Assembly: GCA_020160805.1 (NCBI GenBank)
Contig: JAIUPO010000014.1
Span: 45,149 to 109,148, forward strand
From: Actinomycetota bacterium
GTDB lineage: Bacteria > Actinomycetota > Actinomycetes > Actinomycetales > Dermatophilaceae
Length of the DNA: 64,000 nucleotides
Direction of reading: 5' to 3'
The position numbers and the translations under genes were made by a program. Under the pieces are notes generated by a model. That model saw nothing but the letters and a program-made list of their open reading frames with translations. It made no database searches and had not been told where the DNA came from. Below, piece by piece: positions 27,803-39,442 of the stretch. Numbering within the stretch: the first letter of the stretch is position 1; each line of letters opens with the position of its first letter.

Positions 27803-28767
27803 GCGCGGTCGACCACCTTCGCACCGAGAAGGCCCTGAGGCCGGAAGACCAGAACGATGATGAGCAAGGCGAAGGCCCAGACGTCCTTCCAGGACGAGCC
27901 GCCGAACTGACCGAGCGGATCGGGCAGCATGCCGGTGTACTGGGTGATCATCGCTTCGGCCATGCCCAGCACCAGCCCGCCGACGACGGCGCCCTGGATA
28001 TTGCCGATGCCACCGAGCACGGCTGCGGTGAAGGCTTTGAGACCGGCGATGAAGCCCATCTTGAAGTTGATATTCGTGATCGCGAGGCCCTGTGCGACAC
28101 CCGCGATGGCGGCCAGGGCAGCGCCGACAGCGAAGGCCGCGACGATGATCTGGTCGACATTGATGCCCATGAGGCGGGCGGTATCGGGGTCCTGCGAGAC
28201 GGCCTGCATACCTCGGCCGGTCTTGGTCTTGTTGATGAACCACCACAGGCCGGCGGCGGAGAGCGCCATCATCGCGATAGTGAAGATCGCAGCGCGCTGG
28301 ATCTGGACCCCGGCCATCGGAGTGAAGGCCGGTCCGGTCACGACATCGATCTGCGGGAAGGGGATCTTCGCCTTGGCCGACGGGAAGTCGGTGCCCGGGA
28401 TCTTGTCGAAGAAGAGCCGCACGAACTCCTGGAGGAAGACCGAGATACCGATCGCGGTGATAAGCGGTGCAAGCCGTGGAGCGTGGCGCAGCGGCCGGTA
28501 GGCCACGCGCTCCATCGCAACGGCCGTCCCCACCGCGGCAATCATCGCGCCGATCACCATAATCGGCAGGATCCACAAGGCGGTCTGGCCTTGGAAGAGC
28601 AGGAGGTATGTCGCCAAGGCCCCGAATGCGCCGATCATAAAAACCTCGCCGTGGGCGAAGTTAATCAATTGGACGATGCCGTAGACGACAGTATAGCCGA
28701 CGGCGATCAACGCATAGAGGGACCCCAGCGTCAGCCCATTGACGAGCTGCTGCAGGAAGATATCCAC
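27799..28767 (-). CDS. livH: branched-chain amino acid ABC transporter permease
   Basis: A 322-residue LivH-type permease with about eight membrane segments. Conserved blocks: GLTLGSLYALIAVGYTVVYGI at the start, INFAHGEVFMIGAF, RGMQAVSQDPDTARLMGI (the loop that contacts the ATPases) and FTAAVLGGIGNIQGA. It forms the channel with LivM. It is separated from livK by a 161-base gap that holds a hairpin. Confidence 0.95.
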   Translation of the reverse strand: MDIFLQQLVNGLTLGSLYALIAVGYTVVYGIVQLINFAHGEVFMIGAFGALATYLLLFQGQTALWILPIMVIGAMIAAVGTAVAMERVAYRPLRHAPRLAPLITAIGISVFLQEFVRLFFDKIPGTDFPSAKAKIPFPQIDVVTGPAFTPMAGVQIQRAAIFTIAMMALSAAGLWWFINKTKTGRGMQAVSQDPDTARLMGINVDQIIVAAFAVGAALAAIAGVAQGLAITNINFKMGFIAGLKAFTAAVLGGIGNIQGAVVGGLVLGMAEAMITQYTGMLPDPLGQFGGSSWKDVWAFALLIIVLVFRPQGLLGAKVVDRA

Positions 28768-28851
28768 GGAGGTTGGACTCCTAACTCTCGGGCCCGTGTC
28801 GATGCCGACCGGTCCAGCGACGGTGCTGTGGGAGAACGCTAGCGAAAGACA

Positions 28852-28892
28852 GCGTCGGTGGGGAGCAGGCTCACCTGCGTCCCCACCGACGC
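28852..28892 (-). terminator. hairpin between livK and livH (likely partial terminator or mRNA stabiliser)
   Basis: A 13-bp perfect outer stem (28852-28864 with 28880-28892) with an inner GCAGG/CCTGC stem and CTCA loop. Read on the minus strand it follows livK and precedes livH. Such hairpins let a binding-protein gene be expressed above its permease genes. A second near-palindrome, GGCCGAATCACGTGATCGGCC, lies at 28901-28921. Confidence 0.7.
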
Positions 28893-28928
28893 CGTCTTAA
28901 GGCCGAATCACGTGATCGGCCGGTCCGA

Positions 28929-30152
28929 TCACTTGAATTCGTCGGTCTTCTCGGGCTTCCACGCGCCGTCGGTGACCTTGTACACGGTCAGAATCTTGGT
29001 CGTGGTGTCGCCGAACTCGTTGAAGGCAACCTTGCCGGTGACGCCATCGAAGCTGACCTTGCCCAGCTCGGTGACGGTGTTCGGACGGGCGGCCTCGACG
29101 CTCGCGGCGTCCTTGAGCGAGACCTTGAGGGCGTTGATGATGGCGTTCGCCGCGTCATACGCGTAGCCACCATAGGCAGCGGAGTCGTCGGAGTAGCCCG
29201 CGCCCTTGTACTGCTCGAGGAACTTCTTGCCGGCGTCCGTGCTGTCGGTCGGCGCGCCGACCGAGGTCGCCATGTCTCCATTCGACGTGGCACCCGCGAG
29301 CTCAATGTACTTGCCGTCAAAGAGGCCGTCGCCACCCATGAGCGGGACGTTGAGGCCCTGGGCCTTCATCTGCTGCGAGAGCGGGCCACCCTGGGGGTAC
29401 TCCCCGCCGTAGTAGAGAGCCTTGGGAGCCTTCGGCTTGATGGCGGAGACGACGGCGTCGTACTTGTCCTCGTCCGGGTTGATGGTCTCGGCGGCGACAA
29501 TCTTGCCGCCGAGCTTCTCGAACTCGGTCGTGAAGGCGGCGACCAGACCCTGGCCGTAGGCCTTCTTGTCGTGGACGGTCGCGACCTCCTTGATGCCGGC
29601 GTCGAAGAGGTAGCGCGCGGCGAACGGACCCTGCACGTCATCGGTGGTGCAGGTGCGGAAGTAGGTCGGGAAGGGCCGCTTCGGGTTCGCGGCATCCTCG
29701 CCCTTGGTCAGGGAGACACCGGTGTTGGCCGGGGAGACCTGGACGATATTCGCGGACGCGAGGACCGGCTGGACCTGAAGGGCGACCGAGGAGTTCAGGG
29801 TGCCGACGACACCGATGACGTCCTTGTCGCCGGCCAGCTTGGTGGCGGCGTTCTTGCCGACATCGGCGGTGGCCTGGTCGTCCTCGGCGGCGAGCTCGAG
29901 CTTCCAGCCGGGGATGGCATTCGAGTCGTTGGCCTGCTTGATGGCCAGGTCGACAGAGTTCTTGATGCCGAGGCCGAGGGCGGCCAAGTCACCAGAAAGG
30001 GGGGCGATGACGCCGATCTTGGCGACCTTGGCGTCGCTGTTGCCGCCGCCGCTGGTGCTGCTGCTGCTTCCGCCGCGCGAGCCACACGCCGTGAGGGCGA
30101 GCGAGGCGACGAGCAAGGTAGCGCCGACAGAGACTACGGAGCGCTGGGGCAC
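28929..30152 (-). CDS. livK: branched-chain amino acid-binding lipoprotein
   Basis: A 407-residue solute-binding protein with a lipoprotein signal peptide ending in the lipobox LTAC (Cys at about 22), then a Ser/Gly linker and a type I periplasmic-binding fold starting KIGVIAPLSGDLAALG. It captures branched-chain amino acids (or a related solute) outside the membrane for LivHMGF. The start is a GTG with GGAGG seven bases upstream. It heads the liv operon and is divergent from the Rieske gene. Confidence 0.94.
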   Translation of the reverse strand: MPQRSVVSVGATLLVASLALTACGSRGGSSSSTSGGGNSDAKVAKIGVIAPLSGDLAALGLGIKNSVDLAIKQANDSNAIPGWKLELAAEDDQATADVGKNAATKLAGDKDVIGVVGTLNSSVALQVQPVLASANIVQVSPANTGVSLTKGEDAANPKRPFPTYFRTCTTDDVQGPFAARYLFDAGIKEVATVHDKKAYGQGLVAAFTTEFEKLGGKIVAAETINPDEDKYDAVVSAIKPKAPKALYYGGEYPQGGPLSQQMKAQGLNVPLMGGDGLFDGKYIELAGATSNGDMATSVGAPTDSTDAGKKFLEQYKGAGYSDDSAAYGGYAYDAANAIINALKVSLKDAASVEAARPNTVTELGKVSFDGVTGKVAFNEFGDTTTKILTVYKVTDGAWKPEKTDEFK

Positions 30153-30363
30153 GAGGTTTCCTCCATGTAATACGTGCCGACGGCATACCTTCCGTCGGAC
30201 TCGGCGATTCGCCGGAGCATGCGCACAGTAACCGGTATTGCCACGCGCGCAACACGCCTCGCCGAACCCGTGTCCCTCTCGTTATCCCCCCATCGCCCTC
30301 GCATGGCTCAAGATGTGCTTGTTCGTCATCCTTTCGAGCGACATCACGAGAAGCGGAGCTGCC

Positions 30364-30804
30364 GTGCGCCACGACCTGCCGACAGATCACTCACCGAAGC
30401 GCCGCGAGGCCCTGCTGGCCGGTGGGGCCGGCCTAGCGGCGGCCTCCCTGACCGCCTGCGGGTCCGCTGATGGCACCGCCGCGGGGACATCCACCACCGC
30501 GGCGAGCGGCGGTTCTGGGGGATCGACGACGCTTGCCAAGTCCGATGTCCCCGAGGGTGGAGGTGTCGTCATCAAGGACGCGAAGGTGGTGGTGACGCAA
30601 CCGAGCGCGGGGGAGTTCAAAGCCTTTTCCGCCGTATGCACGCACCAAGGCTGCATCGTCTCGGGTGTCACCTCCACCATTGACTGCGCGTGCCATAACA
30701 GCAAGTTCGCGCTCGCCGACGGCTCCGTCGTCTCTGGACCCGCCACCTCAGCGCTGGCCGCGAAAACGGTCACCGCGGAAGGCGACAATCTCGCGATCAG
30801 TTGA
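30364..30804 (+). CDS. Rieske [2Fe-2S] lipoprotein
   Basis: A 146-residue protein: a twin-arginine-like signal (Arg13-Arg14 in SPKRREALLAGGAGLAAA), lipobox SLTAC with Cys32, a Ser/Thr/Gly linker, then a Rieske domain. Cluster ligands are Cys92/His94 (CTHQGC) and Cys108/His111 (CACHNSKF), with Cys97 and Cys110 placed for the disulfide. It is probably folded with its cluster, exported by Tat and anchored outside the membrane. Its redox partner is unknown; it is not part of a bc1 operon. The GTG start has GGAG five bases upstream; a longer frame from 30238 lacks conserved content. Confidence 0.87.
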   Translation: MRHDLPTDHSPKRREALLAGGAGLAAASLTACGSADGTAAGTSTTAASGGSGGSTTLAKSDVPEGGGVVIKDAKVVVTQPSAGEFKAFSAVCTHQGCIVSGVTSTIDCACHNSKFALADGSVVSGPATSALAAKTVTAEGDNLAIS

Positions 30805-30846
30805 TCGCGGGCGGGGTTGTCGGAGCCGCCACCTAAGGTGTTGTGA

Positions 30847-32763
30847 ATGGCAGATCCGTCGACCTATCGCCCGGCCCCGGGCACGATTCCGACCGACCCC
30901 GGGGTCTATCGCTTCCGGGATGCCCACGGCCGGGTCATCTATGTCGGCAAGGCCAAATCGCTGCGTCCTCGGCTTTCCAGCTACTTTCAAGATGTCTATG
31001 CACTGCACCCACGGACCGCGCGGATGGTGCGCACCGGCGCCTCGGTCGAGTGGACGGTGGTCGCCAATGAGGTCGAGGCGCTGCAACTCGAATACTCCTG
31101 GATCAAGGAGTTCGACCCGCGCTTCAATGTCAAATATCGCGACGACAAGTCCTATCCCTATCTCGCGGTGACGCTCGGGGAGAACTTTCCGCGAGCGCAG
31201 GTCATGCGCGGGGCCAAGAAGCCTGGAACTCGGTATTTCGGGCCATATGCCCACGCGTGGGCAATCCGCGAGACGCTCGATCAACTGCTGCGGGTTTTCC
31301 CGCTGCGCACCTGCAGCAATGGGGTCTTCAAACGCGCCGGCCAGGTGGGGCGGCCGTGCCTGCTCGGCTATATCGACAAATGCTCCGCCCCCTGCGTCGG
31401 ACGGGTCGACGAGGCTGAGCATCGGGCGATCGCCGAGGACTTCTGCGAGTTCATGGCGGGAGACACCGGCAAGTTTGTTAAGAGGCTCACCGCCCGCATG
31501 AAGGCTGCCGCCGCAGATCTTGACTTCGAACAGGCTGCCCGGCTGCGCGATGACATCGACGCGATGACCAAAGCCCTCGAGCGCTCCACCGTGGTCTTCG
31601 CCGATGCCACCGACGCCGACGTCTTCGCCATCGCCGAGGACGGACTGGAGATCTCGGTACAGCTATTCCATGTCCGCGGCGGCCGCATCCGCGGCCAGCG
31701 CGGCTGGGTCGCCGAGATGGAGGAGCAGGATGTCCCGCACCTGATGGAGACCCTCTTGCTGCAGGTGTATGGCGGGGAGTCACCCGAGGCGATCCCTCGC
31801 GAGATCCTGCTGCCGGTCCTGCCCGCCGAGCCGGAGGCGATGGCCGCCCTGCTCGGTGGAGTGCGCGGGGCGAAGGTGGCGATCCGCATACCTCAGCGGG
31901 GGGACAAGAAGACGCTGCTGGAGACAGTGCACCGCAATGCGGAGCAGGCACTGGCGCGGCACAAGGTGGCGCGGGCCGGGGATCTGTCGGCACGCGCCCA
32001 GGCCCTGGAAGAGTTGACCCAGGCGCTGGCTCTGGACGAGGCCCCGCTGCGGATCGAGTGCTTCGACGTTTCGCACGTGCAGGGCACCAATGTCGTCGCG
32101 TCCATGGTCGTCTTCGAAGATGGGCTGGCGCGCAAGTCCGAGTACCGCCGCTTCCTCATCAAGGGCGATCAGGTGGACGACACGGCCGCGATGCGCGAGG
32201 TGTTGCGTCGTCGTTTCGCTCGTTATCTCACCGAGCGCACCGAAACCGAGGACGGACGAGCCAAGAAGTTCGCCTACCCACCGAATCTGCTCGTCGTCGA
32301 CGGTGGACGCCCGCAGGTCGAGGCGGCGTCATCGGTGCTGCGCGAGCTGGGAATCGTCGATATCGCCTGTGTGGGTCTCGCCAAACGGCTGGAAGAGGTC
32401 TGGCTGCCCGGCACCGACTTCCCCGTCATCCTGCCGCGGGGCAGCGAAGGTCTCTACCTCTTGCAGAGGGTGAGGGATGAGGCGCACCGTTTCGCCATCA
32501 CCTTCCACCGGGAACGCCGCAGCAAGGGGATGACGACGAGCAGCCTCGACGGCATACCCGGGCTCGGCGCGACGCGGCAGGCGGCGCTGCGGCGGCATTT
32601 CGGATCCGTGGCCAAGATCAAGGCGGCGAGCGCGGAGGACATCGCCGAGGTGCCCGGTATCGGGCCAGCCCTTGCTGCCACAATCGCCGGCCATCTCGGG
32701 GCCAGGTCCGCCGAGGCCGTGCCCGCGGTCAACCTGACGACCGGCGAAGTGGTGGATGGGTGA
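30847..32763 (+). CDS. uvrC: excinuclease ABC subunit C
   Basis: A 638-residue nuclease that makes both incisions in nucleotide excision repair. The N-terminal GIY-YIG domain ([18 protein letters not shown], about residues 17-95) makes the 3' cut. A UVR segment lies near 205-240, the RNase H-like domain with [18 protein letters not shown] and [11 protein letters not shown] near 395-500 makes the 5' cut, and two helix-hairpin-helix motifs ([31 protein letters not shown]) end the protein. It heads the conserved uvrC-rapZ-yvcK-whiA block. Confidence 0.98.
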   Translation: MADPSTYRPAPGTIPTDPGVYRFRDAHGRVIYVGKAKSLRPRLSSYFQDVYALHPRTARMVRTGASVEWTVVANEVEALQLEYSWIKEFDPRFNVKYRDDKSYPYLAVTLGENFPRAQVMRGAKKPGTRYFGPYAHAWAIRETLDQLLRVFPLRTCSNGVFKRAGQVGRPCLLGYIDKCSAPCVGRVDEAEHRAIAEDFCEFMAGDTGKFVKRLTARMKAAAADLDFEQAARLRDDIDAMTKALERSTVVFADATDADVFAIAEDGLEISVQLFHVRGGRIRGQRGWVAEMEEQDVPHLMETLLLQVYGGESPEAIPREILLPVLPAEPEAMAALLGGVRGAKVAIRIPQRGDKKTLLETVHRNAEQALARHKVARAGDLSARAQALEELTQALALDEAPLRIECFDVSHVQGTNVVASMVVFEDGLARKSEYRRFLIKGDQVDDTAAMREVLRRRFARYLTERTETEDGRAKKFAYPPNLLVVDGGRPQVEAASSVLRELGIVDIACVGLAKRLEEVWLPGTDFPVILPRGSEGLYLLQRVRDEAHRFAITFHRERRSKGMTTSSLDGIPGLGATRQAALRRHFGSVAKIKAASAEDIAEVPGIGPALAATIAGHLGARSAEAVPAVNLTTGEVVDG

Positions 32764-32796
32764 AAGGCTGGATGCCTGAGGCGGCCAGATAGCAGA

Positions 32797-33735
32797 ATGG
32801 GTCGTGTGAGCCCGAACATTGCCGAGCCCGCCGATTCGATCGTCCCGGAGGATGAGGGATCCGGTCCCGCCGATGTGGAGATCATCGTCGTCACCGGGAT
32901 GAGTGGCGCGGGCCGCTCGACAGTCGGCAATGTCTTGGAGGACATGGGCTGGTATGTCGTCGACAACCTCCCGCCGGCTCTGCTGCTGCCGCTGCTCCAC
33001 CTCGCGGCCACGACGGCTGCGCGGGGCTTGCGGCCGCCACGCATCGCCGCGATCGCCGATGTCCGTGCCCGCGAGTTTTCCCAGACCCTGTCGGACGCCT
33101 TGGCCACCTTGACCGCTGAGGGCTGGCACGCCAATGTCCTGTTCTTGGAGGCCACTGACGAGGCGCTGGTGCGGCGCTTCGAAAGTGTGCGCCGTCCGCA
33201 TCCGCTCCAGGGCGACGGACGGCTCCTCGACGGGATCCAAGCCGAGCGCGCTCAACTCGCGGACTTGCGCAGTAATGCCAGCGTCATCATCGACACCAGC
33301 GGTTTGAACGTCCATCAACTCTCGGCGAAAGTGACCCCCATGTTCGCCGCCGGGGAGCGGCGGGCGCGGCTTGCGGTGGTTTCCTTCGGCTTCAAATATG
33401 GCGTCCCCCTCGACGCCGACTTCGTCTTCGATATGCGCTTCCTGCCGAACCCGTTTTGGGTGCCGGAGCTGCGGGCGCTGACCGGCGTGGACGCGCCCGT
33501 CGCGGAGTTCGTGCGCGGCCAAGAGGGCGCCGAGCCCTTCGTCGACCAGGTTGTTGCCTTGCTGCAGACCGTGGGAGCAGGCTACGAGCGCGAGGGGCGG
33601 CGCTATGCCACGGTTGCGGTCGGCTGCACCGGCGGCAAGCACCGCTCGGTCGCGATTGCCGAAGAGCTCGCTCGGCGGCTGGACGGCGATCTCTTCGCGA
33701 CCTTCGTCATGCACCGTGATTTGGGGCGTGAATGA
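32797..33735 (+). CDS. rapZ: RNase adapter RapZ / YvcJ family nucleotide-binding protein
   Basis: A 312-residue P-loop protein. The nucleotide motif GMSGAGRS (about residues 34-41) has Arg in place of Lys, as is common in actinobacterial members. [19 protein letters not shown] and the C-terminal [15 protein letters not shown] are diagnostic; the last forms part of the metabolite/phosphate pocket. In E. coli RapZ controls glmS through small RNAs; in Gram-positives the role is less clear. GTG at 32806 is another possible start. The stop overlaps the yvcK start by four bases. Confidence 0.95.
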   Translation: MGRVSPNIAEPADSIVPEDEGSGPADVEIIVVTGMSGAGRSTVGNVLEDMGWYVVDNLPPALLLPLLHLAATTAARGLRPPRIAAIADVRAREFSQTLSDALATLTAEGWHANVLFLEATDEALVRRFESVRRPHPLQGDGRLLDGIQAERAQLADLRSNASVIIDTSGLNVHQLSAKVTPMFAAGERRARLAVVSFGFKYGVPLDADFVFDMRFLPNPFWVPELRALTGVDAPVAEFVRGQEGAEPFVDQVVALLQTVGAGYEREGRRYATVAVGCTGGKHRSVAIAEELARRLDGDLFATFVMHRDLGRE

Positions 33736-34671
33736 GCGGCCCGCATGTTGTCGCGCTTGGCGGCGGCCACGGGCTGGCCGCCTCCCTCTCGGCGCTGCGG
33801 CATGTATCGGAGTCGATCACCGCCATCGTCACCGTCGCCGACAATGGCGGCTCGAGCGGACGCTTGCGCGAAGAGTTCGGCGTGCTCCCCCCCCGGCGAC
33901 CTACGGATGGCGCTTTCGGCGCTCTGCGCCGACAGCGATTGGGGCCACCAGTGGCGCGATGTGCTGCAGCACCGATTCAGTGGTGACGGCCCGCTCGGAG
34001 GCCACGCGCTCGGCAACCTCTTGATCGTCGCCCTATGGGATCTCGACCCGGAGCCCGTGCACGGCTTGCAATTGGTCGGCCGGCTGCTGAATGCCTACGG
34101 CCGAGTCCTGCCGATGGCTGCCGTGCCCCTAGAAATCACGGCCTCGGTCTCCCTCGACCCGGAGCAACCCGAGCAGCGAACCCTGGTGACCGGTCAGCAT
34201 CAAGTCGCCCGGACCTCCGGTCTGATCCACTCAGTCGCGCTGCTCCCGGAGGACCCACCCGCTCACCCGGATGCGCTGGCGGCGCTCGGTGAGTGCGACT
34301 GGATCGTCCTCGGCCCGGGCTCGTGGTTCACCAGCGTGCTGCCGCATCTGCTCGTGCCGAAGCTTCGAGATGCCTTGCTGCACAGCCGAGCTCGCCGCTT
34401 GCTCACACTGAACATGGAGATGCACACCAAGGAGACACGTGGCTTCTCCGCCGTCCGGCATATCGAATCGCTGAGCGAACACGCAGAGGGATTTCGGCTT
34501 GACGTGGTGCTCGCCGACCCCTCGATCGTCGACGACGAGAGCGCCCTGCGTCGGGCCGTCGAAGACCTTGGCGCGCACCTGGTGATCCAGCACGTTTCGA
34601 CGCATCTCGCGCCCGGCATCCACGATCCGTTGCGCCTCGCGGCCGCCTATCGGGACATCTTCGGCGGCTGA
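33732..34671 (+). pseudogene. yvcK: YvcK/CofD-like gluconeogenesis factor, frameshifted
   Basis: The two halves of one YvcK protein lie in different frames. The N-terminal half starts at 33732 (GGGHGLAAS nucleotide motif at about residues 10-18, then [20 protein letters not shown]) and the C-terminal half continues in the next frame with [27 protein letters not shown] to the stop at 34671. The switch falls at eight consecutive C residues (33887-33894); seven would restore [12 protein letters not shown], the family sequence. YvcK links UDP-GlcNAc sensing to cell wall and carbon metabolism. Everything else in the gene is intact, so this is a very recent mutation, a phase-variable tract, or a sequencing error. 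Confidence 0.85.
33887..33894 (+). repeat. C8 homopolymer at the yvcK frameshift
   Basis: Eight C in a row inside the codons for Leu-Pro-Pro of GVLPPGD. One base fewer restores the reading frame. Confidence 0.9.
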
Positions 34672-34729
34672 CGACCCTTGGCCAGCGGCCAGGGCGGCGA
34701 ACCCCGGATGAGGATGGCACCATAGCCCG

Positions 34730-35710
34730 ATGGCCATGACCGCATCGGTGAAGGACGAGCTGAGTCGGCTCGAGATCGCGAAGACCTGCTGCCGCAAGGC
34801 GGAGGTTGCCTCGATGCTCCGTTTCGCCGGCGGCCTGCACATCATCGGCGGGCGAATCGTTGTTGAGGCCGAACTCGACACCGCGAGCGTCGCCCGCCGC
34901 CTGCGCAAGGACATCCACGAGCTCTATGGGCATCGCAGCGAGATCGTCGTCCTAGCGGCCAGTGGATTGCGTCGGGGCAGCAGGTATGTCGTGCGCGTCG
35001 TCGAGGGCGGCGAGGTCCTGGCCCGCCAGACCGGCCTGATCGATCCCCGCGGTCGTCCCGTGCGTGGCCTGCCGGCCAAGGTCGTCGGCGGCGCGATGTG
35101 TGACGCGGTCGCCGCCTGGCGCGGAGCCTTCCTTGCCCATGGCTCGCTCACGGAACCCGGCCGCTCATCGGCCCTGGAGATCACCTGCCCGGGGCCGGAA
35201 GCCGCCCTCGCGCTGGTCGGGGCGGCCCGGCGCCTCGACATACCCGCGAAGGCACGGGATGTGCGCGGAGTGGACCGCGTCGTCATCCGCGATGGCGACG
35301 CGATCGGCGCGATGCTCACCCGGATGGGCGCGCATGAGGCGGTGCTGGTCTGGGAGGAGCGCCGGATGCGGCGCGAGGTGCGGGCCACCGCCAACCGGCT
35401 CGCGAACTTCGACGACGCCAACCTGCGCCGATCCGCGCGCGCCGCTGTCGCGGCCGGGGCTCGCGTGCAGCGCGCCCTGGAGATTCTCGGCGATGACGTG
35501 CCGGACCACCTGCGGGTCGCGGGTGACCTGCGGGTGGCGAACAAGGAGGCCTCCCTCGAAGAACTCGGCGCCCTCGCGAGCCCGCCGATGACCAAGGACG
35601 CCGTCGCCGGCCGCATCCGTCGGCTGCTGGCGATGGCGGACAAAAGGGCCGCCGATCTGGGCATTCCGGACACCGAGGCGGCGATCACCCCGGACATGCT
35701 CGACACCTGA
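34730..35710 (+). CDS. whiA: sporulation/cell-division regulator WhiA
   Basis: A 326-residue DNA-binding protein: an N-terminal degenerate LAGLIDADG homing-endonuclease fold ([41 protein letters not shown]) and a C-terminal helix-turn-helix (about 225-325, with [11 protein letters not shown] and [27 protein letters not shown]). WhiA activates division and differentiation genes in Streptomyces and is kept in non-sporulating actinobacteria. It closes the uvrC-rapZ-yvcK-whiA run. Confidence 0.97.
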   Translation: MAMTASVKDELSRLEIAKTCCRKAEVASMLRFAGGLHIIGGRIVVEAELDTASVARRLRKDIHELYGHRSEIVVLAASGLRRGSRYVVRVVEGGEVLARQTGLIDPRGRPVRGLPAKVVGGAMCDAVAAWRGAFLAHGSLTEPGRSSALEITCPGPEAALALVGAARRLDIPAKARDVRGVDRVVIRDGDAIGAMLTRMGAHEAVLVWEERRMRREVRATANRLANFDDANLRRSARAAVAAGARVQRALEILGDDVPDHLRVAGDLRVANKEASLEELGALASPPMTKDAVAGRIRRLLAMADKRAADLGIPDTEAAITPDMLDT

Positions 35711-36868
<1,158 letters not shown>

Positions 36869-36874
36869 TCCGTC

Positions 36875-38080
36875 ATGGGTGATCTGGCCTCTTTGGGCGA
36901 CCTGCGCGGCAAGCGCGTCCTCGTCCGGTCCGACCTCAACGTCCCGCTCGACGGCACGACGATCACCGACGACGGTCGGATCCGAGCCTCGATCCCCACG
37001 ATCTCGGCACTGACCGAGGCGGGCGCACGCGTCATCGTGTGCGCCCACCTCGGGCGGCCCAAGGGCGCCCCGGAGGCGAAATACTCCCTGGCCCCGGTCG
37101 CCGCGCGCCTTGGTGAGTTGCTCGGGCAGGACGTCACTTTCGCCGAGGACACCGTCGGCCCGTCCGCTCACACGGCGGTCGACGCGATGTCCGATGGCGA
37201 TGTCGTCCTCCTCGAGAACCTGCGCTTCAACGCGGGGGAGACGGCCAAGACCGATGAGGAGCGGGCCGAGTTCGCGGGCGCCCTCGCCGGCCTTGCCGAC
37301 GCCTATGTCTCGGACGGTTTCGGTGTCGTGCACCGCAAGCAGGCTTCGGTCTATGACGTGGCGACCCTCCTACCCTCGGCGATGGGTGGTCTGGTCAAGA
37401 CCGAAGTCGATGTCCTCAAGCGATTGACCGAGGACCCGCAGCGGCCGTATGTCGTGGTGCTCGGCGGCGCGAAGGTCGCCGACAAGCTCGCGGTCATCGA
37501 CAACCTGGTCGGCAAGGCCGACCGCCTATTGATCGGCGGCGGCATGCTCTTCACCTTCCTCGCAGCTCAGGGCCACGAGATCGGCAAGAGCCTCTTCGAC
37601 GCCGAATCGCTGGAGGCCTGCAAGGGCTACCTCGCCCGGGCCCAGGAATCCGGGGTCGAGATCGTGCTGCCCGTCGATGTCATCGTCGGCAAGGACTTCG
37701 CCGAGGACACCGAGACCGCCGTCGTCGCGGCGGATGCCATCCCGGCCGACACGATGGGCTTGGACATCGGTCCGGAGTCTGCTGCGCTGTATGCCGGCAA
37801 GCTCGCCGACGCCCGCACCGTCTTCTGGAACGGTCCGATGGGTGCCTTCGAGATGGCGCCCTTCGCCGGCGGCACCAAGGCCGTCGCCCAGGCTCTCGTC
37901 GACGCCACCGCGGCTGGCGCCCTGACCGTCGTCGGTGGTGGCGACTCCGCCGCCGCCGTGCGCCAACTCGGCTTCGCCGACGAGCAGTTCGGGCACATTT
38001 CCACCGGTGGCGGCGCCTCCCTCGAATACCTCGAAGGCAAGGCGCTGCCCGGCATCACCATCCTGGAGTCAAAATCATGA
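36875..38080 (+). CDS. pgk: phosphoglycerate kinase
   Basis: A 401-residue enzyme transferring phosphate from 1,3-bisphosphoglycerate to [17 protein letters not shown] near the start is the family signature; HLGRPKG, the [17 protein letters not shown] block and the Gly-rich [11 protein letters not shown] with [18 protein letters not shown] are all present. Six bases separate it from gap, and its stop overlaps the tpi start. Confidence 0.98.
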   Translation: MGDLASLGDLRGKRVLVRSDLNVPLDGTTITDDGRIRASIPTISALTEAGARVIVCAHLGRPKGAPEAKYSLAPVAARLGELLGQDVTFAEDTVGPSAHTAVDAMSDGDVVLLENLRFNAGETAKTDEERAEFAGALAGLADAYVSDGFGVVHRKQASVYDVATLLPSAMGGLVKTEVDVLKRLTEDPQRPYVVVLGGAKVADKLAVIDNLVGKADRLLIGGGMLFTFLAAQGHEIGKSLFDAESLEACKGYLARAQESGVEIVLPVDVIVGKDFAEDTETAVVAADAIPADTMGLDIGPESAALYAGKLADARTVFWNGPMGAFEMAPFAGGTKAVAQALVDATAAGALTVVGGGDSAAAVRQLGFADEQFGHISTGGGASLEYLEGKALPGITILESKS

Positions 38081-38871
38081 GCCGCACCCCGCTGATGGCG
38101 GGCAACTGGAAGATGAACCTCGACCACCTGCAGGGCACCCTGCTGGTGCAGAAGTTGGATTGGACCCTTCGGGACGCCAATCACGACTTCGGCGCAGTTG
38201 AGGTGGTGGTCTGCCCGCCGTTCACCGACCTGCGCACCGTCCAGACCCTGATCGATGGCGACAAGCTCGAGCTCAAGCACGGCGCACAGGACCTCTCGGT
38301 CCACGACAGCGGCGCCTACACCGGTGAGATCAGCGGCGCCTTCCTCGCCAAACTTGGCTGCACCTATGTGATCGTCGGGCACAGCGAGCGTCGCGAATAC
38401 CACCACGAGAGTGACGCGGTCGTCGCGGACAAGCTCGCGGCGGCGTACCGCTACGGCTTGACCCCGATTTTCTGCGTCGGCGAGGGCCTGGAGATCCGCA
38501 AGGCGGGCACCCACGTCTCGCACGTGCTGGAGCAGATCAAGGCGGGCCTGGCCAAGCTGACCCCCGAGCAGGTGCGATCCATCGTCGTGGCCTATGAGCC
38601 CATTTGGGCCATCGGCACGGGCGAGGTCGCCACGCCCGAGGACGCCCAGGAAGTGTGCGCGGCCATACGCACCCAGCTCGCCGAGATGTACTCCGGCGAC
38701 ACGGCGGACGGCATACGCATCCTGTATGGCGGCTCGGTCAAGTCCGGCAATATCGCCTCGATCATGGCCGGCGAGGATGTCGACGGCGCCCTCGTCGGCG
38801 GCGCGAGCCTCGACCCGACCGAGTTCGCGGCCATCTGCCGCTACCAGAAGCACCTGACCCCCGACGCCTGA
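38077..38871 (+). CDS. tpiA: triosephosphate isomerase
   Basis: A 264-residue TIM barrel. Lys in GNWKMN, His in VIVGHSERR and Glu in [12 protein letters not shown] are the catalytic residues, and YGGSVKSGN and GALVGGASL bind the phosphate. It interconverts dihydroxyacetone phosphate and glyceraldehyde-3-phosphate. Coupled to pgk by a four-base overlap. A large palindromic repeat follows 48 bases later and probably ends the operon. Confidence 0.98.
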   Translation: MSRTPLMAGNWKMNLDHLQGTLLVQKLDWTLRDANHDFGAVEVVVCPPFTDLRTVQTLIDGDKLELKHGAQDLSVHDSGAYTGEISGAFLAKLGCTYVIVGHSERREYHHESDAVVADKLAAAYRYGLTPIFCVGEGLEIRKAGTHVSHVLEQIKAGLAKLTPEQVRSIVVAYEPIWAIGTGEVATPEDAQEVCAAIRTQLAEMYSGDTADGIRILYGGSVKSGNIASIMAGEDVDGALVGGASLDPTEFAAICRYQKHLTPDA

Positions 38872-38918
38872 CCGGCGCCCGCCCGTCTCGGTGGCCGGGG
38901 TGCGCGTGGCGCTGGCTT

Positions 38919-39004
38919 CCTAACCTCTGCTAGCAGAAGGTAGTCAACTGTGCACAGCTTGCAAGGTGTTGACAGTCGACTAGCTTCTGCTAGCAGAGGT
39001 TAGG
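38919..39004. repeat. 86-bp palindromic intergenic repeat, copy 2
   Basis: Outer arms of 21 bases (38919-38939 and 38984-39004) are perfectly complementary; the inner part is an imperfect inverted repeat around GCTTGCAAGG. Each outer arm contains the palindrome CTGCTAGCAG. The core and flank match the element at 24444-24510. It lies between tpi and secG, the two genes pointing the same way, so it is more than a convergent-gene terminator. Confidence 0.9.
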
Positions 39005-39147
39005 CACACCCCCTCCCGCCGGCCGCGTCGGGCCAGACCCGGGAACCGGCTATGCCGTGGCGGCGCGTTGGAGAGCGGAGTGCGGCGGGGTATCCTGCCG
39101 GGGGCCCGTTGCGACTGGCCAGATTGACCAATCGAAAGGCGTGAACC

Positions 39148-39390
39148 GTGGATGCTGTGCGAATCGGGCTGCAGGTGCTGCTCGTCGTCACCGGCCTCTT
39201 CCTGACCCTGCTCATCTTGCTCCACAAGGGCAAGGGCGGCGGGGTGTCGGACATGTTCGGTGGCGGTTTGTCGACCTCGATGTCCTCGTCTTCGGTCGCC
39301 GAGCGCAACTTGACCCGCATCACGGTCGTCATCGCCCTCGTGTGGACGACCGCCATTCTCGGCATCGGCCTGATCGACCGCTTCAACTAA
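39148..39390 (+). CDS. secG: preprotein translocase subunit SecG
   Basis: An 80-residue protein with two membrane helices (about 5-25 and 53-75) joined by a loop with KGKGGGVSDMFGGG, the SecG signature. It assists SecYE-mediated export. Start is a GTG with GAAAGG about nine bases upstream. Its place between tpi and rbpA is usual for actinobacteria. Confidence 0.95.
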   Translation: MDAVRIGLQVLLVVTGLFLTLLILLHKGKGGGVSDMFGGGLSTSMSSSSVAERNLTRITVVIALVWTTAILGIGLIDRFN

Positions 39391-39442
39391 GAATTCGCCG
39401 GCTCGGCCGGACCAAGCACGTCAGAGAGGACGGAAGGGTTTC

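Noticed and set aside
26090..28576. An 828-codon frame as one giant permease
   Set aside because: The upstream part lies inside livH in another frame; LivM has its own ATG at 27802 overlapping the livH stop.
33732..33986. A separate small protein at the start of yvcK
   Set aside because: It is the N-terminal half of yvcK before the C8 frameshift, not an independent gene.
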